DNA of 64,000 nt from positions 5,759,561 to 5,823,560 of the forward strand of contig OZ038323.1 in assembly GCA_964035795.1 (NCBI GenBank). Reading direction: 5' to 3'. The notes under the pieces were generated by a model that was not told where the DNA came from, ran no database searches, and saw only the letters and a list, made by a program, of their open reading frames with translations. Both the position numbers and the translations under genes were made by a program. The stretch's first letter is position 1. The number at the start of each line of letters is the position of its first letter. Of the stretch, positions 57,720 to 64,000 are shown piece by piece. This stretch comes from Pterobdella sp. o SKG-2022. Its lineage: Eukaryota; Annelida; Clitellata; Hirudinida; Piscicolidae.

Positions 57720-60700
57720 CTGTTTCATATTATTGGTTAAATGTTATTATAATTAATATTTAATTTTGTGTTCAAAATAGTACGAACATTTTTTTGTTGA
57801 GTTTCAAGCCAGTCCTTGTATCTTTTTCTTTCTTTTTCCTCGTTATCTCTAAAAGATTACAATTTTATTAAACAATCATTTCAATTCTAAAAATCCACTC
57901 ACTTTTCTTCCATTTTTTTCGCCCACTTTTCTTCTTTTTCTTTCAGGGCCAGCTGAAATGCATTAAAATAATATTAAATTTGAATATGAAGCGAAAACAA
58001 TACCTTAACCATAATTCAGTGGTTTCATAAATATATGAAAACAAAATACTTTTTTTTTAGAAAATTAAATTTGAAAATTTTTAGTATATACATATGCGAA
58101 AAGCAAAGCTTTTTTAATAAATGTATTGCAAAATTAGTCATGGAAGCTTGAAGTTTAATTTCCTAGAAAATATAACTGAAATAATGAATTTTTCAAATGA
58201 TTTTCAAGGTTACATTTAATAAGAAACTCTTGAAAGTTGATCTTGTGAATTAAACTTAAATACCGAAAATGAATCGAGTCTGCTTATTCGCTTGATTTTG
58301 AGTCCACATCTGTGGAACTATCCCCCATCTAACTTGCGCTCATCTTCTTCTCTCAAAAACTTTTGCAAACTTATCTAACCATAAACCACTTCATTTATAA
58401 TCTCTCACAAAGTTTTGAGCGCCTCTGAAGAAAATTTTGTTTGTAAACTGCGCGCTATAATAAATTTTAATAATAATACCGAAAAGTTTGACTTTCAATT
58501 TGTCAATATCAAATGTACTAAACACAACCTTGGAAGGTTTATTGAATAATGAAGCTTTTGATCGAAGTGAAAAGTTAGTTTACTGAGAAAAAATTAATTT
58601 TTTAGATTAATAAATATAAATATATTGTTTTCTCAGGCAATTTAGCGTGCCTTATTGAATACCTACATGGTATTTGATTAATGCCACATGTTTGGAACTT
58701 TTAGCACTTTGTGAGAGTGATGTTAAAAAACTTGGTATAATGAAGAAATAAATAAATACCTAAACAAATAAATAAATAAACCAAAAAAAAAATGAATAAA
58801 TAAATAATAACAAACTTTCAAGCGTTTTTGTTCTTTCTCCTTTAGTTCCTCAGCCTGCTTGCGCCGTTCCTCGTCTTGTCGGTGGAGCTATTTACAATTA
58901 TGATTGAAGTGTTAGCCTACGAATAATGTGTTATAACACTTCATAAAGATTTTCAAAAGTTTATTACGAAGCTTTTAAAAAGTTGAGTTTTATTTAAACA
59001 TCTTTTAGATTAACTATCAAGCATTATTGTGTGAGCTGTTTCATATTGTTATTAAAAGTGCTCAAAGTAACTTTAACTGCAGCTTCAAATTGAGATTGAG
59101 CAGACCTCATTTAGTCGACGTTGTTTTTCTTTCTGTTCGTTCTCTCGCTGCTTATTTATTTCTTCGTGCTGATAAATAAAAATATGAAACTTAGTGAATT
59201 TTTAACTGAAAATATATAACAAAATGAGCTTAGACAGAGGAGTCTACTGAAGCACTATTAACAAAATGAGCTTAGGCAGAGGAGTCTACTGAAACACTAT
59301 TAACAAAATGAGCTTAGACAGAGAAGTCTACTGAAGCACTATTAACAAAATGAGCTTAGGCAGAGGAGTCTACTGAAACACTATTAACAAAATGAGCTTA
59401 GACAGAGAAGTCTACTGAAGCACTATTAACAAAATGAGCTTAGACAGAGGAGTCTACTGAAGCACTATTAACAAAATGAGCTTAGACAGAGGAGTCTACT
59501 GAAGCACTATTAACAAAATGAGCTTAGACAGAGGAGTCTACTGAAGCACTATTAACAAAATGAGCTTAGACAGAGAAGTCTACTGAAGCACTATTAACAA
59601 AATGAGCTTAGACAGAGAAGTCTAGTGAAGCACTATTAACAAAATGAGCTTAGACAGAGGAGTCTACTGAAGCACTATTAACAAAATGAGCTTAGGCAGA
59701 GGAGTCTACTGAAACACTATTAACAAAATGAGCTTAGACAGAGAAGTCTACTGAAGCACTATTAACAAAATGAGCTTAGACAGAGGAGTCTACTGAAGCA
59801 CTATTAACAAAATGAGCTTAGACAGAGAAGTCTACTGAAGCACTATTAACAAAATGAGCTTAGACAGAGAAGTCTAGTGAAGCACTATTAACAAAATGAG
59901 CTTAGACAGAGGAGTCTACTGAAGCACTATTAACAAAATGAGCTTAGGCAGAGGAGTCTACTGAAACACTATTAACAAAATGAGCTTAGACAGAGAAGTC
60001 TACTGAAGCACTATTAACAAAATGAGCTTAGACAGAGGAGTCTACTGAAGCACTATTAACAAAATGAGCTTAGACAGAGGAGTCTACTGAAGCTCTATTA
60101 ACAAAATGAGCTTAGACAGAGGAGTCTACTGAAGCACTATTAACAAAATGAGCTTAGACAGAGAAGTCTACTGAAGCACTATTAACAAAATGAGCTTAGA
60201 CAGAGAAGTCTAGTGAAGCACTATTAACAAAATGAGCTTAGACAGAGGAGTCTACTGAAGCACTATTAACAAAATGAGCTTAGACAGAGAAGTCTACTGA
60301 AGCACTATTAACAAAATGAGCTTAGACAGAGGAGTCTAGTGAAGCACTATTAACAAAATGAGCTTAGACAGAGGAGTCTACTGAAGCACTATTAACAAAA
60401 TGAGCTTAGACAGAGGAGTCTACTGAAGCACTATTAACAAAATGAGCTTAGACAGAGAAGTCTAGTGAAGCACTATTAACAAAATGAGCTTAGACAGAGA
60501 AGTCTACTGAAGCACTATTAACAAAATGAGCTTAGACAGAGAAGTCTACTGAAGCACTATTAACAAAATGAGCTTAGACAGAGAAGTCTACTGAAGCACT
60601 ATTAACAAAATGAAAAAAAATTCATAAAAAGCCCACAAACACCTTACTTTATCGATGATTTTGTTCTTCATTTGCTTGAGATTCTTCATGGCTTCACTCA

Positions 60701-63700
60701 CCATTTTCTTCTTCCTCTCCTCCACCAGCTGTTGCTTTTCTTGTCGCTTCCTTCATGGTAATCATTAATCATATTATATTATACTGCTCTACATGTCCAA
60801 GTAGTTGGGATTGATAACATTCAGCCTAGATTATTGATACTACTTAGCGTAATTCATAAAATTATTTATTTGAAACATTTTTATAGACTGACAGCCCAAG
60901 CTAACGTTCAAATTAAATTATCGAATTCAAAATCCGTTGCTACCGTTCTTGGACAGTTTGCCTTGCCATTGTCAAAAAAAAGCCAAATAGCAATGATACC
61001 AAAATATCAGTTTTTTAATAACTCCTACTGGAAATTAAAGATTTCCAGGTTATAAAAGAAAAGCAACTTTGAATTGCAGGTGCTAAGCTTAGTGCAGTTT
61101 ACGTCAACTGCCCATAATAATATAAACATGTCCATTTAGATAGCGCCAAAAGAACCAATTGAGACGATTTTAAACAATTTATAAGTTCTCACAATTTCAA
61201 AAGTACTTTAAGTGGACAAATTTGTTAAGATAAACATTTTCATACATATATAAATAGATACTAGACTAACAGTTTTTCAAACTAATATTTGCATACCATT
61301 TATATATAAAAGCAAGAGAAACAACACAGACCTCCTAGCCTCCTCCACACGAGCCTGCTCCAACTCAGCCTTCCTCTGCTCTGCCTCTTGCTGCTTGCGT
61401 ATCAGACTTTCCTGATTCAACTGTTATGCAATGGAGCTTACATAAATTGGAATTTATATTCTGTTACAATCTCACTTAGATATTCATATTAATATCGTAT
61501 AAGAATATTTAAATGTATTTGAAATCATGGCATTTATGGAATGATAAAGTGAACAAACCTCGCCAGACTTGGTACTCTTCAAACTCAAGGCACTGGTTGA
61601 CTTTTGCAGCTGTATTAAATGAGATAAATTGAACGATCTCAAGTGCATAAAAATATTCAGCAAAAACATTCATGAAATTTACCTCTCCTGACTTCTTCAA
61701 GCTTAAAACACTGCTAGTCTTTTTAAGTGGTTTGCTGACGTTCTGTAGTGAGAATGCAGTTTATCTTATGAAAATCTAGGAGTAATTTTAAATCCATCAT
61801 TTACCTTTTTACCCAAAGATGAAGCAACTTTTTTTTCTCCTCCCTAAATAGTAAATACAACAATTTAATAAAATTATACAAAGGCATTATATTTCATGAA
61901 CTAAAACGTTAAAAAATTAGAAAGAGTAATCAAATAAGACCCCAAACAAAATATACCAACAGTGATGAGTTGTTTTTGAATGTTTCCTTTCTTGGTGGTG
62001 GTAGCAGAAGGCTTTTTGAACAACTTACTGAACTTTGTGGCTACCTTGTTGTCTTGTACATCCACACTCGAACCAATGTTAACCTTTTCATCCTTGTGTC
62101 TAAACATTTTCCCAAATCCAACTTTTTTTGGTTTGTCTGACAAGTTATCATTTGTCACCTTATTCTCTTCATTTTTTTTTTTATCCCCTTTCTTCAAAAC
62201 ACCATAACCCTTCCTCAATTTCTCCCACCCCTGAATCAAATGATCACACAGATCTCCAGACTCTTTTTGAGGGATGAATTTTTTATGTTCTATTTCTTTA
62301 TTTAGAGCCATAAACTCTTGTGGTTTTTTCTTATGCTCATCATCATCATCATTGTCGTCACTCGTTGAACAACTATCTACATCACCAACCCTCATGTACT
62401 TAAGCACCACATTCCTACCATCCACAAACCCTGCAGCCCCCGAAGTCCGCTTAACTTTTTTTTCAGGGTTATTCTCTTTTTCAGTTTTATTATGTTCTTT
62501 TTCGTCGTCATTTTTGTTGCCTTTTGAAATAAGTAAATGACTCAAAGACGATTTTTTCGTTGGTGTGGTAGTTTTAAGAAGCGAGGCATGAGTAATATGG
62601 ATCGGTGACAAATATTTAGCTGGTGACGGTGTGATTCGAGTTCCTTTTGTCTTATCTTTTTCTAAGCTTTTAGGAGAAGACGAATTGATGGATGTAGGCT
62701 GTAAATTTGTATACGGAGAGAACAAGTCAACGGGCGAAGACTTCAAGGGTGGAGTAATTTCTACATGAGGGTCATGGGTAGTGAGAAGTGGTGGTAGATA
62801 TTTAACGGCAGATGGCACCAATCTTGTTTTGGCATACTGTGAATTGAGAGGAGCATTTTGAAAAGGAATTGAAGTAGACGTATTGCACTTTGTATCATGG
62901 GAATCAAGGTTGGATGCTTGGTTGGAAGCTTTGAGAAAGGATGAACACTTACTGAGAGCATCCTCAACTTGTTCCAAGCGCTTACGACTCTTCATTAAGT
63001 AATTCTCATCTTCTTTTGATAATGACGAGTTTTCCAAATTTGTTTTTTTCATATTGGCATTCACCCAACTCTCAATGGGGCTCTTATTGAAGTGCGATTC
63101 CTTCAGCTTTGGTGTTCCTTCGAATACTTTTCTGTTGTTGTTGAATTTTTCTTGGAAATTTCTAGCATTATTCTCACAAACATTTTCGTTTGTTTCTAAA
63201 GAATTTTTGAAATATTTGAATGTTTCGTTTGTGCCAGTAGGGGCTGCAAATGAGGTTAAACCTTTAACTTTGAAATTATTTTGACGAGTTGCATCATCAT
63301 CATCATCCTCTTCTACCACGTCGTTTCTTATTGCACCATAAAACATATCTTCAATGGTTTTTTTAATGTTACCCTCTTCAATGATATTTTTAATTTTATC
63401 ATTTCCAAATTTGTCACCATCAATTTTAGCTACCCTATCATCTTCGCCATCAAACTTGATAGCTTCAAACCTCTCCTTACAACTTTTACTTTTCGAACTT
63501 CTTCTGTGATTTTTGCTCGAATTTCTTTTATTTTTGAGTACTTTCAAGTGGTTTGCAACGTTGAAAGTGACGGGTGGAGGAATACATTTCTGGTGGAATA
63601 AAGACGGTAAAGGCCATGGTGGCGAGGTAGGTGCTTCCCCCTCCACATTTCTCACAAGACTATTCATTGTACTGCAGGTTGAAATATTTAAATAAAAACA

Positions 63701-64000
63701 ACCATATAAAAACAAAAATTTTTAGTTTTTCTTTTTTACAAAAAAAGTATTTATACATTATAAAAATCAAACCTTTTGTATTCGCTTTGCAGTTTTTGTT
63801 TCTTGTTATTAACATCAGCGCAAGATGAAGACTTGACAATGCAAGGGGAGGGAACTGGACTGCGATTAAGCGACGCGAAATATTTGCTCTTTGGAGCCTC
63901 GTTCGCTTCATGGACTAATTGTGCGTTGTTTTTCCTAAGTTGTGTATTTTCTTCTATAACATTATCTCGAGTGTCAAGGTCTGTTTGAGATCTGATCTTT
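57180..64000 (-). CDS. INCENP: inner centromere protein INCENP, 5' partial
   Basis: INCENP is the scaffold of the chromosomal passenger complex. Its C-terminal IN-box binds and activates Aurora B and its N-terminus (outside the window) binds survivin and borealin. Exons on the - strand: >64000-63773, 63671-61957, 61843-61805, 61742-61683, 61609-61559, 61420-61332, 60750-60648, 59168-59106, 58887-58816, 57952-57903, 57848-57788, 57719-57491, 57427-57310 and 57246-57180 (TGA). Phases agree throughout, except that the 61957/61843 junction has two readings (61843 or 61839). The large exon is disordered, basic and Ser-rich with acidic runs. Seven exons build a charged E/K/R/Q single-helix region. 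The end carries DPKKPVPKWAT.PYLSEAI (IN-box) and RYKPRTSSAIWDSPPGK with the TSS motif phosphorylated by Aurora B (family knowledge). The start codon and survivin-binding helix lie beyond 64000. Confidence 0.92.
57788..61420 (-). other. INCENP charged helix (SAH-like) exons
   Basis: Exons 61420-61332, 60750-60648, 59168-59106, 58887-58816, 57952-57903 and 57848-57788 encode an almost uninterrupted E/K/R/Q helix, from LNQESLIRKQQEAEQRKAEL to KRYKDWLETQQKN. In INCENP this single alpha-helix lies between the disordered centre and the IN-box and contacts microtubules (family knowledge). The largest intron, 59169-60647, holds a minisatellite. Confidence 0.9.
59219..60612. repeat. 42-bp minisatellite, about 33 copies
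   Basis: The unit is about 42 bp, starting AACAAAATGAGCTTAGACAG and ending CTACTGAAGCACTATT. About 33 head-to-tail copies fill nearly the whole intron between INCENP exons at 60648 and 59168. Variation sits at four diagnostic positions (tagaca/taggca, gagg/gaga, ctac/ctag, gaagc/gaaac). There is no indel between units. All six frames contain stops, so it is not coding. Confidence 0.97.
61559..61742 (-). other. duplicated INCENP exon pair
   Basis: Adjacent exons 61742-61683 (ending LKKTSSVLSLKKSGE) and 61609-61559 (LQKSTSALSLKSTKSGE) encode near-identical 17-20 residue peptides. Both introns are phase 0. This is a local exon duplication within the gene. Confidence 0.75.
61957..63671 (-). other. 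INCENP large central exon with internal repeat
   Basis: A single 1.7-kb exon of 571 codons. The content is disordered, basic and Ser/Thr/Pro-rich with acidic stretches (EEDDDDDA, DDNDDDDE). It includes a two-fold repeat of about 40 residues: TRLVPSAVKYLPP..TTH at about 62755-62830 and TRITPSPAKYLSP..ITH at about 62585-62645, each followed by a TP..KSS segment. SP/TP sites would suit Cdk1 phosphorylation (inference). Confidence 0.85.
63773..64000 (-). CDS. 5'-most visible INCENP exon, cut by window
   Basis: An open frame runs from the window edge to the donor at 63772 (AAAAG followed by gtttga) and joins in phase to 63671 (AG+T, Ser). It encodes polar sequence including NRSPVPSPC. The gene therefore continues beyond the window, and the ATG inside the next exon (63666) is not the start. 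Confidence 0.75.

Noticed and set aside
59219..60612. CRISPR-like array of regular repeats
   Set aside because: Units are contiguous 42-mers without unique spacers, inside an intron of an animal gene.
61980..63284. Ser/Phe/Leu-rich open frames on the + strand opposite INCENP
   Set aside because: Antisense shadows of the large INCENP exon.

Overview
The window is nuclear DNA of a metazoan, AT-rich and intron-dense. It has GT-AG introns, long runs of (GATA)n, (CATA)n and (GT)n, a palindromic MITE-like element and a tRNA-derived SINE. An axonemal dynein heavy chain points to an animal with motile cilia or flagella. A CATGCTGGCATGGGTTAGAC-type element beside an (ATC)n run resembles repeats I recall from molluscan DNA. 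A lophotrochozoan invertebrate is therefore my guess, held loosely.

Layout, left to right. (1) 419-14550, + strand: a nine-exon gene of unknown function (517 aa when spliced by phase), spread over 14 kb because its introns are swollen by simple repeats. (2) 15091-17039, - strand: the nuclear gene for mitochondrial ATP synthase subunit d, convergent with gene 1. (3) 17957-18256, +: two phase-compatible exons of a possible small unrecognised gene. (4) 18312-40111, +: a complete axonemal inner-arm dynein heavy chain of the DNAH3/7/12 type. Tail, linker, six AAA modules, stalk with microtubule-binding domain and C-terminal region are all readable in many short exons. (5) 40112-45557: 5.4 kb with no convincing gene. 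(6) 45558-50020, +: a secreted 508-aa protein with two discoidin (F5/8 C) domains and a third fucolectin-like domain, resolved in 12 phase-consistent exons. (7) 51944-53185 and 54370-55393, +: tandem duplicate genes for secreted proteins with three PAN/Apple-like modules. Exon lengths match exactly, yet each copy carries in-frame stops and all of them are TGA. (8) 57180 to beyond 64000, -: INCENP, the scaffold of the chromosomal passenger complex, complete at its C-terminus (IN-box and TSS motif) and cut at its 5' end by the window edge. One of its introns holds a 33-copy, 42-bp minisatellite.

There is no operon logic here. The neighbours are unrelated housekeeping (ATP synthase), ciliary (dynein), mitotic (INCENP) and secreted extracellular (discoidin and PAN) genes. 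The most unusual items are the TGA-only interruptions in the PAN pair, the reverse-complementary low-complexity introns flanking exons 3 and 4 of gene 1, and the dispersed GATAAG/CTTATC palindromic element. Exon boundaries were read by eye from splice consensus and phase, without transcript data.
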